A stretch of 64,000 nucleotides of DNA from DATBVX01 sp963705495 (lineage in GTDB: Bacteria > Pseudomonadota > Gammaproteobacteria > Steroidobacterales > Steroidobacteraceae), in contig CAVPJQ010000003.1 of NCBI GenBank assembly GCA_963705495.1, forward strand, positions 1-64,000, read 5' to 3'. The notes beneath the pieces are model-generated. The model did no database searches, was not told the DNA's origin, and was given only the letters and a program-made list of their open reading frames with translations. This document shows positions 27,496-37,137 of this stretch, piece by piece. The position numbers were made by a program, and so were the translations under genes. The stretch's first letter is position 1. Each line of letters starts with the position of its first letter.

Positions 27496-27723
27496 CTACC
27501 CGCCGCCCCAAGTCGGGAGCCGCTGTCCGCACGCGAGCGATCGCAGGGGTGCCAGCACGCGCGCCCTGAGCAGCTGCGATAGGAATGCGTCCGATGCGTC
27601 TGGCGCGGATCCGCTGCCTGCCTCCAGGAACCGCTCGCGTGGCGTTCGGGCCGCGCCGTCAACTGCGCGGACCGGTATGGGTAACCCCTTGAACAGCAAG
27701 TACGCAACTCCTGAGCCTTTCAT
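27496..27723 (-). CDS. Small hypothetical protein
   Basis: 75-codon frame on the minus strand, starting at ATG 27723 after an AGGGGGTGG ribosome-binding-like sequence. The N-terminus is hydrophobic (MKGSGVAYLLFKGLPIPV) and the rest is Ala/Arg-rich with no recognised domain. It is the only candidate gene in the 539-base gap between the DUF885 gene and the sigma factor gene. Support rests on the ribosome-binding site alone, so the call is weak. Confidence 0.3.
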   Translation of the reverse strand: MKGSGVAYLLFKGLPIPVRAVDGAARTPRERFLEAGSGSAPDASDAFLSQLLRARVLAPLRSLACGQRLPTWGGG

Positions 27724-28003
27724 GACCACCCCCTGCCGGAGATTGAACTGTCGTCCCTACTCCTTAAAGACGTAGGCTCGTCGACAAACCCGCCAGCCCG
27801 GCCGCACGCCTCGGAAAATCGCTCGCCGTTGGCGCCTTTTGGGGCGCATTTCCGTCCTACCGAATATGCACACACCGAAGGTGGTCAACATGTCATCGGC
27901 ATTGCAGCGTCGGCGGGAGCCGACCGGCTCCCGCGCTTCCTTATTAAAGCCAGCACGGGCAGACTGGCCGTCAAAGCAGTTGAACGGAGTGCGGGGAGCT
28001 CAC

Positions 28004-28555
28004 GTGACAGCTGATCCGGGGAACTCACCTTCCACGGCCGAGAACGCGGACGCGCGAGTTGATCTTTTCACCGTGCTGTATTCCCAACTGCGGCAGATCG
28101 CGCAAAGCGCTCTGCGTCGCAGCGGGCCGATGCTCACGGTGAGTCCAACGACCCTGCTGCACGAAGCCTATCTGAAAATCTCTGGCCGCGAAGGCCCGCA
28201 GTTCGCCGATCGCGGACGCTTCATGGCGTATGCCTCGCGGGCGATGCGCAACCTGGTCATCGACTTCGTGCGCGACCGGCAGGCCCTGAAACGCGGCGGT
28301 GCCTTCGAGATTACGTCAATCCCCACCGAGGCCCCCGAATTCGCCGTGGATGAGACTGAGCTCAAGCGCATCAGCGACGCGCTGGATGAACTCGCGACGG
28401 TGGATGCTGCACTGGCGGAACTGGTGGACCTCAAGTTCTTTTGCGGCTTTTCGTTCGACGAGATCGCGGCGATGCGCGCGAGCTCCGAGCGCAGTGTCCA
28501 GCGCGATTGGAACAAGGCGCGGCTCTACCTGCACGATGTCTTGCGCGAGTCGTGA
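28004..28555 (+). CDS. ECF-type RNA polymerase sigma factor (TIGR02999-like)
   Basis: 183 residues from GTG 28004 behind GGGGAG. It has the sigma-2 region (LFTVLYSQLRQIAQSALRR ... HEAYLKISG, FMAYASRAMRNLVIDFVRDR) and sigma-4 (ALAELVDLKFFCGFSFDEIAAMRASSERSVQRDWNKAR). This subfamily is usually encoded next to a Ser/Thr kinase and lacks a classical anti-sigma gene. Its stop overlaps the GTG of the kinase gene (GTGA), so the two are coupled. Confidence 0.9.
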   Translation: MTADPGNSPSTAENADARVDLFTVLYSQLRQIAQSALRRSGPMLTVSPTTLLHEAYLKISGREGPQFADRGRFMAYASRAMRNLVIDFVRDRQALKRGGAFEITSIPTEAPEFAVDETELKRISDALDELATVDAALAELVDLKFFCGFSFDEIAAMRASSERSVQRDWNKARLYLHDVLRES

Positions 28556-31266
28556 GAACCAACATCGACAAGGCCCGCTGGGTGGTACTCAGCCCTCTGC
28601 TTGATGAGCTGTTGGGTCTCGATGCCGCCGCGCGTGCCGATCGAGTTGAGCAGATCCGTCGCGAGGATCGTGCACTCGCGGATGAGCTGAGCGCGCTCCT
28701 GGCTCAACAGGCGGAGATCGAGCGCGAAAGATTTCTGGAAGGCTCGGTTCCGCGGCCCACTGCAGAACCGACCCTCGCGGGCCAGGTCATCGGCAGCTAC
28801 ACGCTCGATCGTCTGCTGGGGCAGGGCGGGATGGGCACAGTCTGGCTCGCTCACCGGAGCGACGGCCGCTATGAGGCGCGCGTCGCCGTCAAGCTGCTCA
28901 ATCTCGCATTCCTCGGTCCCGGCGGAGTCGAGCGCTTTCGGCGTGAAGGCAGCGCGCTGGGTCGCCTGACACATCCGAACATCGCCCGGCTCATCGATGC
29001 GGGCGTCACGCAGACCGGCCAGCCCTACCTCGTGCTCGACTACGTCGAAGGCGAGACGATCACTCGCTGGTGTGAGAGTCGCGCACTCGATGTGAAATCA
29101 CGCGTGCGACTGTTTCTGGACGTGCTCGCTGCCGTCGCGCATGCGCATTCCAAGCTGATCCTGCATCGGGATCTGAAACCGTCGAACATCCTGGTCACAT
29201 CCGAGGGCCAGGTGAAGCTCGTCGACTTCGGCATTGCGAAGCTGCTCGATGATGAAGCCGAGGCTGCGCCAAAGGCTGGACTTACGCAGCTTGCCGGGCA
29301 GGCCTTTACGCCCGAGTACGCGGCTCCGGAACAGCTACAAGGCGGTGAGGTGACGAGTGCAACCGACGTGTATGCGCTCGGTGTGCTGCTCTATGTCCTG
29401 CTCACCGGGAAACACCCACTCGTCGGTGATGAGACGACACCTCTCGATCGCATGCGCGCCATCGTCGATACGGATCCGGCACGCCCCAGCGCCGCAGGTC
29501 GATCGGTCGACAACGCGAGCAATCGTCGCGCCGTGCCGCCACGACACGCGCGCACTCTGCGCGGCGACCTCGACAACATCGTACTCAAGGCGCTGAAGAA
29601 ATCGGCTGCCGAGCGCTATCACACGGTCGAGGCGTTCGCGGACGATCTGGGCCGCTATCTGAATAACGAGCCGGTCAGTGCACGCGCGGATTCATTTTCA
29701 TATCGGGCGACGAAATTCGTGGTGCGCAACAAGCTGGCCGTGGCAGCCGCGACGATCGTCCTGTTGACCATCATCGCTGCCGCCGTGGTTTCGATACGTC
29801 AGGCGGTCGAAGCTACGCGACAACGCGATCGGGCGCTCTCGCTCGCGGCGCGTAACGAGGCGGTTCTCGGCTTTGTCAGTGACATGCTGATGGAAGTGGC
29901 TCCCGCGGACCAGCCCATTCGGGTCGCCGACCTCCTCGAGCGTAGCCAGGAAATGCTGCTCAACGAAAAGGATCTCCCCGAGCATCGAGCCGCGATTCTC
30001 AATCTGCTGGCGACCTACTACTTGAGCAATGGCAAGCCCGGCCAGGCCGATCCACTGCTGGGGCGCGCGATCGAGCTGACGAAGGCAACCGCGGATCTCG
30101 AACTGCGGGCCACCGTAATGTGCGAGGGTGCGTACGCGGCATCGCTCCTTGGCCGTCCGGACGAGGCCGCGAAGCTCATCGAAGAAGGGTTGCGATTGAG
30201 TCAGCCGGATGCGAATGCGGCGGTTCACTGCCTGCGGGACCGCGCCTTCATCGCGCAGAACGCGAATGATCAGAAGGCGGCTCTCGAGTATGCACTGCAG
30301 GCGCAGAAGCGCCTGCACGAGTCCGGGGCCGCAAAACCGGACATGGAAGCGCAGCTGCTCGCTGACATCGGCGCTGCACATTACCTCGATGGCAACAACG
30401 CAGCTGCCGAACGCTACTACAAGGAAGCGCTCGACCAGATGGCGAAGAGGGGACGGGCTGAAAGTCCCAGCGTTTTCTTTCTGCGCAACAACTGGGGCAT
30501 GGCGAGCTTCTCGGCCGGAGACACTCGTCGCGCGCTCGAGCAGTACGACGAAGCCCTGCGGATTGCGGTCCAGAAATCCGTGGAGGGGAAACCGCCACCT
30601 TATCTGCTACACAATCGGGCCGCTGCTCTCTCGGCACTGGCGCGCTATCCCGAGGCGCTCAGGGCCTACGACGTTGCGCTCGAAGCTGCAACGGAAGCGG
30701 GCAATGCGACAGTGCGACTGGGCGCCCTTGCCGGTCGCGCGAACACGTATGCACTGATGGGCGATGTCAGTCGCGCAGAATCCGAGCTCGCTGTCATCGA
30801 GCCCGAGGTGGGCAAGACGATTCCGGCGGACAGCTCACCGGCGATGACAATCGGCCAGGTGCAGGCGCGCGTCGATGCGGCACGTGGTCGGTTGCCCGAG
30901 GCCATTACGCGCCTCACGCAGATCGTGGAGTTCTTCGACAGCCGGCACATGGCGGTCGCACCAGTCGCGCGGGTACTGATCTTCCGCGCCGATGTGTACC
31001 TGAGGCAGGGCAACGAAAGCGCTGCGATCGCCGATGCTCGGCGTGCGCTCGAGATCTCCCGCGCCCTCGAGGGCGACAAGCCGTATTCGAGCCTGACCGG
31101 GCAGTCGCTGCTGGTACTAGCCCGCATACAGGAGAGCCGCGGTCAGCACATCGCCGCTCAAGCGGCCGCCAAAGAGGCCCTGCCGCACCTCAATGAGACG
31201 CTCGGCGCAGAGCATCCCGACACGCGCCGCGCACAGCAGTACGCAACCGCGTCAACTCAAGGATAG
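28552..31266 (+). CDS. Ser/Thr protein kinase with TPR region
   Basis: 904 residues from GTG 28552. A short helical N-terminus precedes a Hanks-type kinase (about 80-365) with an intact glycine loop (LLGQGGMGTVWLAH), VAVKLL lysine, HRDLKPSN catalytic loop, DFGIAKLLDD and AAPEQL. One transmembrane helix lies near residue 400 (LAVAAATIVLLTIIAAAVV). The outer or second half (about 490-900) is TPR-like helical repeats. It is coupled to the ECF sigma factor upstream, so phosphorylation or sequestration of that sigma factor is the likely role. Confidence 0.92.
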   Translation: MRTNIDKARWVVLSPLLDELLGLDAAARADRVEQIRREDRALADELSALLAQQAEIERERFLEGSVPRPTAEPTLAGQVIGSYTLDRLLGQGGMGTVWLAHRSDGRYEARVAVKLLNLAFLGPGGVERFRREGSALGRLTHPNIARLIDAGVTQTGQPYLVLDYVEGETITRWCESRALDVKSRVRLFLDVLAAVAHAHSKLILHRDLKPSNILVTSEGQVKLVDFGIAKLLDDEAEAAPKAGLTQLAGQAFTPEYAAPEQLQGGEVTSATDVYALGVLLYVLLTGKHPLVGDETTPLDRMRAIVDTDPARPSAAGRSVDNASNRRAVPPRHARTLRGDLDNIVLKALKKSAAERYHTVEAFADDLGRYLNNEPVSARADSFSYRATKFVVRNKLAVAAATIVLLTIIAAAVVSIRQAVEATRQRDRALSLAARNEAVLGFVSDMLMEVAPADQPIRVADLLERSQEMLLNEKDLPEHRAAILNLLATYYLSNGKPGQADPLLGRAIELTKATADLELRATVMCEGAYAASLLGRPDEAAKLIEEGLRLSQPDANAAVHCLRDRAFIAQNANDQKAALEYALQAQKRLHESGAAKPDMEAQLLADIGAAHYLDGNNAAAERYYKEALDQMAKRGRAESPSVFFLRNNWGMASFSAGDTRRALEQYDEALRIAVQKSVEGKPPPYLLHNRAAALSALARYPEALRAYDVALEAATEAGNATVRLGALAGRANTYALMGDVSRAESELAVIEPEVGKTIPADSSPAMTIGQVQARVDAARGRLPEAITRLTQIVEFFDSRHMAVAPVARVLIFRADVYLRQGNESAAIADARRALEISRALEGDKPYSSLTGQSLLVLARIQESRGQHIAAQAAAKEALPHLNETLGAEHPDTRRAQQYATASTQG

Positions 31267-31275
31267 GCGGGTTCG

Positions 31276-32448
31276 CTACTCATCTTCGCGCAATGACTTC
31301 GTGATCGTATCGAGCAATGCGCCTCGATGATCCTGGCTGAGTTCCCAGAACATCATCCCGCCCAGATGGTGTGCTCTGACGTACTTGCCCTTGATGGAGA
31401 TGGACTGCGGATCGTCGTACGTAATGAAAGTGCGTGAGGCAGCATTCCACAAGAACGGCGCCTTTGCCTGGGCATCCCATTTGCGGATGAACCCTTGCTT
31501 GTCGATGAATTTCTCGACCAGCTCAGCGTAAGGGTGCGCGGCTTCGAAGCGCTGGTACGGCTGATTGAGCCCGTCGCGGAGCGCGTTTACGCCGGCGAAT
31601 CCGCGGCCGTAGAAGGCCACCCCGAGTACCAGCTTGTCTGGGGGAATGCCCGCCGCCAGGTGCTGCTTCACGGCCGCATCTGCATAGCGATCGCTGCTCG
31701 CCGCGAACGGCGACGGGTACAAGCCCGCGTGATGGCCGGTGGTCGGCGTCAGGCTGTTGAAGAAGTCGTAACTCATCACGTTGATCCAATCTAGGTAGGC
31801 GTGCAGCTTGTCCATTTCGGTGAAGTCGAAGTACTCGCGGTCGGCAGACGCGATGGTCAGCAGATAACTGTCGCCGCGAATGCGGCCGTCCTCTGCGCTC
31901 GCCTGTTCAAGATGCTGGCGCAGGGTCTTAAGCAGCAGCGTGAAGTTCTGTGTGTCCTCAGGCCGCGATTTGATGCCGGCGACGCTTTGCCCAGGATATT
32001 CCCAGTCCAGGTCAATGCCATCGAGTGCGTGCTCGCGAAGCAGCGCGATGGCGCTGCGCGCGAACTTATCCCGTGAACCCTCGGACAGCGCAGCGTCGGA
32101 GAATCCTTCCGCGGTCCAGCCGCCCACGGAGATGATGATCTTGAGTTGCGGATTCTCCGCCTTGAGGGCCCCAAGTTGCGCCAGCTGTGTGCCTATGCCG
32201 GGATTAGGCAATGCCGCCTTGCCGTCGGCATCGATTCGCGCGAAGGCAAAGTTGATGTGCGTCAGCTTCTCCGGATGAATGTCCGGAGGCGTCGTCCAGC
32301 TCATCACATACGCCACGATGCGCAAGACTTGAGGCGCCGCCACAGCACCTTGCTCGCTCGTCGCAGCGTTCAGCCGGGTCGCGCAGCCGAAGACGATGGC
32401 CAAGATCACAGGCGAGACGAGCATCGACCGGAGCTTCGTCATGCGCAT
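31276..32448 (-). CDS. Glycoside hydrolase family 18 (chitinase-like), exported
   Basis: 390 residues. An N-terminal signal sequence (VILAIVFGCATRLNAA) is present, possibly with a lipobox. The GH18 barrel shows INFAFARID, the second strand KIIISVGGW and the catalytic DGIDLDWEYPG motif with its acid Glu, then WINVMSYDF and GVAFYGRGF. It likely hydrolyses chitin oligomers or related N-acetylglucosamine glycans. It converges on the kinase gene. A second ATG six bases downstream is an alternative start. Confidence 0.92.
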   Translation of the reverse strand: MRMTKLRSMLVSPVILAIVFGCATRLNAATSEQGAVAAPQVLRIVAYVMSWTTPPDIHPEKLTHINFAFARIDADGKAALPNPGIGTQLAQLGALKAENPQLKIIISVGGWTAEGFSDAALSEGSRDKFARSAIALLREHALDGIDLDWEYPGQSVAGIKSRPEDTQNFTLLLKTLRQHLEQASAEDGRIRGDSYLLTIASADREYFDFTEMDKLHAYLDWINVMSYDFFNSLTPTTGHHAGLYPSPFAASSDRYADAAVKQHLAAGIPPDKLVLGVAFYGRGFAGVNALRDGLNQPYQRFEAAHPYAELVEKFIDKQGFIRKWDAQAKAPFLWNAASRTFITYDDPQSISIKGKYVRAHHLGGMMFWELSQDHRGALLDTITKSLREDE

Positions 32449-32695
32449 GAATCTGCGTCTGCGCTGTAACTCACGCCGTGCGTTGTTCGCTAAGACCGAG
32501 GCGCTCGATCATCGCTTTGCCCCGACGACGTGACTGCTCGTGTGTTTCATGCGAGGTTTGGTTTGGCGATGCGCTCCAGCCATACTCCGAGTACGATCGA
32601 GGCGCAACAAGAAGTAATGGCGCGATCGCCCCGGATGCCGTGATCACGACGCCAGCAGACCGCGACGCGGGGCGCCGAATCAGGGGGAGACCTGC

Positions 32696-34189
32696 ATGAG
32701 TACGGCTTCGGCACAAGCTCATAGTCTTTCGAGACCGGACACGCGCACCGGCCTCGATCCTTGGGTGCAGGCGGAGTTGCCGGCTGCGCCGATGCCGCGG
32801 GGGCTCGGCTGGCTCGGTGTGGTCGGACCCGGGGTGATCGTGCTCGGCGTTTCGATCGGGAGCGGGGAGTTCCTCCTCGGTCCCGCGGCGTTCGTGAAGT
32901 ACGGTCTCTCGCTCCTGTGGGTGACGTCGGTCTCGGTCTTTTTGCAAGCCATCTTCAACACGGAAGTGATGCGCTACGTCGTGGCGACGGGCGAGCCGGC
33001 ATTCACGGGCTTCATGCGCACCCGACCCTCGGCGCCGACTTGGGCGTGGGTGTATGCCGGATTCTTCTTTCTGCAGGTCGGTTGGCCCGCGTGGGCAGCC
33101 ACCTCGGCCGGCATCATTTTCTTTCTCGTGGCCGGACGTCTTGCGGGGCCGGATGACAGCGCCGCGGTCTACCACATCGGTGTCAGTCTGTTCCTCATCT
33201 GTGTCGCGCTGTTGCTGATCGGCCGGAGAGTTGCGCGCACGCTCGAGTTGCTCAACTGGGTGCTCGTTGCGGTGATTCTCGGCAGCTTCCTGTTGCTGGC
33301 GCTGATCTTCGTCCCCGGGCATGTGGTGCTGGCCGCAACGGTGGGCCTGGTCGGGTTCGATCTTACAAGTCACAGCTTCAGTTTCATCCCGGCAGGCGCC
33401 GACTTCTTCCTCATTGGTGCGTTGGCTGCGTATTCGGGGTGTGGTGGCGTGATCAATATCGGGCTCGGCAACTGGGCGCGCGACAAGGGCTACGGTATGG
33501 GGAAACTCGCGGGATATATCCCAGCCGCAATCGGTGGCGAGCGCGTGAATCTTGCCCACCACGGCTTCAAGTTCAGTCCGGATGCCGAGTCCATGGCGCG
33601 CTGGCGCGGCTGGTGGCGCATCGTCAGGGCCGATCAATGGGTCGTGTTCTTCGTAGGCGCAATCCTGGGCATGGTTCTGCCCGCGCTCCTGTATGTGACC
33701 TTCATGCCGCACGGCGTCGACATCCGCGGCCCAGGCATCAGCGCGGTGCTGGCAGAGACTTTAGGCACGCAAGTCGGTCCGTGGCTTGCGGTCGTGATCG
33801 CTTTTCTTGGCGCGTGGCTGCTCTTCAAGTGTCAGCTGGACATCGTGGATTGCATGACCCGGACCATCACCGACATTCTGTGGACTGGCAGCCGCCGCGT
33901 GCGTGACTGGCGTGGCGGGGACGTCAGGAGGGTGTACTACCTTGTCCTGGCCGTCATCGTCATCTGCGGCATCATTGCACTGAAACTCGCGCAGCCGATC
34001 ATGCTCCTGCAAATCAGCGCGAACATTGCCGGCGTCGTGTTTGTCGTCGCATCCCTGCACCTCCTGTACATCAACACGCGCCTTCTTCCGCCGGCGCTGC
34101 GCCCGCCAACCTGGCGTCGCGTCGCGCTGGTGTGCACCGCTGTGTTCTATGGCTTCTTCGTCGTGCTGTCAGCGCGCAGTTTCATGTGA
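32696..34189 (+). CDS. Nramp-like divalent metal transporter family membrane protein
   Basis: 497 residues with about 11 hydrophobic segments. TM1 (WLGVVGPGVIVLGVSIGSGEFLLGP) resembles Nramp transporters, but the canonical DPGN metal-site motif is replaced by SIGSGE, as in the group of Nramp-related proteins whose metal specificity is unclear. The internal part (LIGALAAYSGCGGVINIGLGNWARDKGYG) is typical of that group. It is monocistronic. Mn2+ or Mg2+ transport should not be assumed. Confidence 0.78.
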   Translation: MSTASAQAHSLSRPDTRTGLDPWVQAELPAAPMPRGLGWLGVVGPGVIVLGVSIGSGEFLLGPAAFVKYGLSLLWVTSVSVFLQAIFNTEVMRYVVATGEPAFTGFMRTRPSAPTWAWVYAGFFFLQVGWPAWAATSAGIIFFLVAGRLAGPDDSAAVYHIGVSLFLICVALLLIGRRVARTLELLNWVLVAVILGSFLLLALIFVPGHVVLAATVGLVGFDLTSHSFSFIPAGADFFLIGALAAYSGCGGVINIGLGNWARDKGYGMGKLAGYIPAAIGGERVNLAHHGFKFSPDAESMARWRGWWRIVRADQWVVFFVGAILGMVLPALLYVTFMPHGVDIRGPGISAVLAETLGTQVGPWLAVVIAFLGAWLLFKCQLDIVDCMTRTITDILWTGSRRVRDWRGGDVRRVYYLVLAVIVICGIIALKLAQPIMLLQISANIAGVVFVVASLHLLYINTRLLPPALRPPTWRRVALVCTAVFYGFFVVLSARSFM

Positions 34190-34207
34190 GGCGCGCGAGT
34201 CCGTAGC

Positions 34208-34585
34208 TCAGCCTTCGTCAAACGGCTCCACGGTTACGTGCCGGCCGCACAGGAGTGCATCGGCGACGAGCTGAAATGGCGCCAGGTCGACGTCGATCCG
34301 TCGGTCGCGGACCAGCGCCGCGAAATGAGCATAGAGTTTGCGGTATTCCTGGCTGTCCGGTGTTACGACGAGCTTGTCATTGACTCGCATGACGCTGCCG
34401 CCCATCGATAGCGACAAGCGGCCATCATTCGTCTCGATGTCGATGTCCCAGTTCTGCGGTCCCCTCTGGCGAAAGTCGAGCTCAGCGCGGATCGGAGTGC
34501 GACGCGAGTCGGCAAGCAGTAGGCGCGCGGCGATCGGTGTTTCGCAATTGGAGGGATACGACAACTCCGTGCTCTGAAAGCCGGG
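34208..34585 (-). pseudogene. C-terminal fragment of a Gfo/Idh/MocA oxidoreductase (galactose dehydrogenase-like)
   Basis: About 125 codons match only the C-terminal half of D-galactose 1-dehydrogenase-like enzymes (ELSYPSNCETPIAARLLL, GPQNWDIDIETNDGRLSLSMGG, YRKLYAHFAALVRDRRIDVDLAPFQLVADALL, VTVEPFDEG). The N-terminal Rossmann domain is missing. Upstream the frame runs into non-homologous sequence and then the divergent SDR gene at 34693. It is a truncated, presumably inactive relic. Confidence 0.72.
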
Positions 34586-34692
34586 CCTGTGCCTATCTAT
34601 ATAAGAGTGAGTGCCGGCGGGGCGTTCCAAGCTTAATGATATGATAATTAACGCTTTGTGGCGACCACGAATGCGGCAGTTGGAGCCCACGA

Positions 34693-35451
34693 ATGAGTGA
34701 GACACCGAAAGTCGCGCTAGTGACCGGCGCGGGCAGCGGCATTGGTAAAGCTGCGAGCCTGGCGCTCGCTGCCGGCGGTTTTGCCGTGGTGCTCGCCGGC
34801 CGCCGTGCCGAACCACTGGCGCAGGTGTCTGCAGAAATTGGCGCACGTGGGGGACGCGCGCTGGCCGTTGCGACCGACGTGTCCAGCCCGGAAGCGACGC
34901 ACGCGCTGTTCGAGCGGATCCGCAAGGAGTTCGGACGGCTCGATGTGTTGTTCAACAATGCCGGGATCGGTTCACGCCCTGCGCCGCTCGAAGAGCTGAC
35001 GGCGGCCGAGTGGCAGTCCGTCATCGACATCAATCTCACCGGCGCGTTTCTCTGTACGCAGGAAGCGTTTCGACTGATGAAGAGCCAGAGCCCGCGCGGC
35101 GGTCGCATCATCAACAATGGCTCGATCTCCTCGATGACTCCGCGACCGAACTCGGTCGCGTACACGGCAAGCAAGCACGCCATCACCGGGCTTACCAAGT
35201 CGACCGCTCTCGAGGGTCGGCGCTACGACATCGCTTGCGGTCAGATCGACATCGGCAATGCAGCGACGCCCATGGCGACGCACATCATGAAGGGCACCTT
35301 GCAGGCCGATGGCTCGACCGCAATCGAGCCGACGCTGAACGTCGAGCACGTGGCAGAGGCGGTGAAGTACATGGCGAGCCTGCCGCTCGATGCCAACGTG
35401 CTGTCACTCACCGTCATGGCGACGAAGATGCCCTTTGTCGGTCGCGGCTAG
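34693..35451 (+). CDS. Short-chain dehydrogenase/reductase
   Basis: 252-residue classical SDR. The cofactor motif is TGAGSGIGKAA, NNAG is present as FNNAGIG, and the active site has Ser (NNGSISS) with YTASKHA (YxxxK). The Arg after the glycine motif (AGRRAE) suggests NADP(H). It is preceded by an AT-rich stretch (34620-34660) that may hold its promoter. The substrate is unknown. Confidence 0.9.
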   Translation: MSETPKVALVTGAGSGIGKAASLALAAGGFAVVLAGRRAEPLAQVSAEIGARGGRALAVATDVSSPEATHALFERIRKEFGRLDVLFNNAGIGSRPAPLEELTAAEWQSVIDINLTGAFLCTQEAFRLMKSQSPRGGRIINNGSISSMTPRPNSVAYTASKHAITGLTKSTALEGRRYDIACGQIDIGNAATPMATHIMKGTLQADGSTAIEPTLNVEHVAEAVKYMASLPLDANVLSLTVMATKMPFVGRG

Positions 35452-35664
35452 AAGCTAGTTCGCCCACCGGTTGAACGAGCCGACGTAGGAGCCTAGGACA
35501 AACCATTCAAGGGGTGTAGGGGCATTTGACAACATGTGAGTTCGCGACACGTTTTTTGCACTCGCTCAGGGAGCTCGAGATGTTTCGCGACACGCATCTG
35601 CGCGCGGAGCCGTAGGGATCGGACCTCGGCAGAGCCTCTGGCAAGAGCGTGACGTGGCTTCGGC

Positions 35665-36603
35665 CTAGCGCTCGCGGGTCAAAGTCGAGAGGCTCGCTTC
35701 ACGCGCGGCTCCAGCAACGTCTGCCCGGCGGCGATCCGTAACATCCCGATTGACCTCGAGCACGAGCCATTTCCCGCTTCGCTGCGACATGAGCGATAGT
35801 CGGCCTTCGACCTCCACGATGCGGCCGTCGCGCGTCGTGTGGCGCAGCTCTCCGATCCAGACTCCGTAGCGGGCAAGCATCGACTCGAGTTCCTTGACGG
35901 GTTTGCGTGTCACCGTCCGCAGCAGGTCGTGCGTAACCTTTCCCTGAGCCTCTTCGCGAGTGTACCCGTAGAGTTGCTCAGCTGCCTGGTTCCAGTACAG
36001 GATTCCGGCGCCGTCCATTTCCCAGATGATGATCGCGTCGTGCGTGTATTCGAGAAGCTCCGAGTGCCACCACGGCGCTTCCGTCGTGGGAGCTGAGCCC
36101 TGTAGGCCAATCGCGACTTCGGGCGAGGAACGGCCGGCCGGCATCGCGTTCGTTGTGACCGCGACAGACTGCGCGCGGTTGGCCACCAGTGCCGCATGAC
36201 GGGCTATGATGTCGACCTGCGCCCGCAGGTAGCCCTTTCCGAGTGCTGCAAGGGGCGCTACCGCAGCGGTGACGATTGACAGACCGCGCTCTCCGAGCGT
36301 GGACGCCGCGTGGAAAATCGCGGCGGCCGCAAGCTGGAGCGCGATCGAGCTGTGCTTATGCGGACGAAAAGAGCGTGCATCACGCAAGCGCCAGATTCGA
36401 ATTGCGATCAGTGCGCGTCTCGGGCCGAGCCTGCTTGCCACGACCGCGACCGCGTCACCTGCCGCAAGTGGCGGTCGACCCGCACGCGAGGTGCGAAACC
36501 ACACTGTCTCATCGTCAAGCGTGAGTCGCGTGATGTAATTGTCTGAGACGATTTCGCTCAGGGTGCCTTGTACCAACTCCATTTGCACCGCTGATCTGTC
36601 CAT
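35665..36603 (-). CDS. PAS-domain protein
   Basis: 312 residues from ATG 36603, preceded by GGAGGA. The N-terminal 75 residues form a small beta-rich domain (GTLSEIVSDNYITRLTLDDETVWFRTSR). A middle region follows (about 110-165) with helices, then a PAS domain at about 185-295 (YTHDAIIIWEMDGAGILYWNQAAEQLYGYTREEAQGK). No kinase or GGDEF output domain is present, so it may be a sensor adaptor. The longer frame to 36723 has no supporting ribosome-binding site. Confidence 0.7.
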   Translation of the reverse strand: MDRSAVQMELVQGTLSEIVSDNYITRLTLDDETVWFRTSRAGRPPLAAGDAVAVVASRLGPRRALIAIRIWRLRDARSFRPHKHSSIALQLAAAAIFHAASTLGERGLSIVTAAVAPLAALGKGYLRAQVDIIARHAALVANRAQSVAVTTNAMPAGRSSPEVAIGLQGSAPTTEAPWWHSELLEYTHDAIIIWEMDGAGILYWNQAAEQLYGYTREEAQGKVTHDLLRTVTRKPVKELESMLARYGVWIGELRHTTRDGRIVEVEGRLSLMSQRSGKWLVLEVNRDVTDRRRADVAGAAREASLSTLTRER

Positions 36604-36891
36604 TTCGGGATGTCCTCCGAGAGAGCAAGACTGGCGTGCACGCCCAGTATCACTCCGGGCTCGCAGGCCTTCAACGCGGTCAGGGTAGTGTGTCGCCGGC
36701 TGGCTGTGCCCGCTTCGCGACATAACGCACTGACGTGCTCGGCCTGGCTACTGGCTGTTCGAGAGGAGTAGTCGCTCGGCGGCGACAGCCCGCTCCTCTA
36801 GGCCCGGGGAGCGCAGGTTACGGCTTGATGATGGTCTGGTTCGCACCAGCAGACCCATTCATCCATCACCTTCATGGGCGAAATTTAATCC

Positions 36892-36938
36892 GCGCCCGTA
36901 GCTCAGCTCGACGGAGCATCAGACTCAGAACCGGATGC
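36892..36938 (+). other. Decayed tRNA-Arg-like 5' half
   Basis: The first 15 bases (GCGCCCGTAGCTCAG) are identical to the 5' end of the tRNA-Arg at 41200, and the D-arm closes (GCTC with GAGC) before a shared GAGCATCAG. After that the anticodon stem mispairs and no T-arm or acceptor 3' strand follows, so it cannot be a functional tRNA. It is the main feature of the 534-base gap 36604-37137, in which no protein gene was recognised. Confidence 0.55.
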
Positions 36939-37137
36939 CCCTCATTCGCAGCCGGTTGCAGCATTCTGCAAATAGTTGTAAATGGGGAAACACTAGGACT
37001 CCGGGCGCACAAGAACAGCGGCTCAAGAAGAGCCGGGCAGGGATGACCTCATGGCGGCTCGCGACTGCGATCTCGCGATGAATGGCGGCGCATTCGAAGT
37101 GCGCTTCCTCCCGCGCACCTGAATCAGGTGCCCAAGC

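Noticed and set aside
32471..33712. A 413-codon minus-strand frame
   Set aside because: It is antisense to the Nramp-like gene, has highly charged low-complexity sequence and no start signal, and is typical of GC-rich shadow frames.
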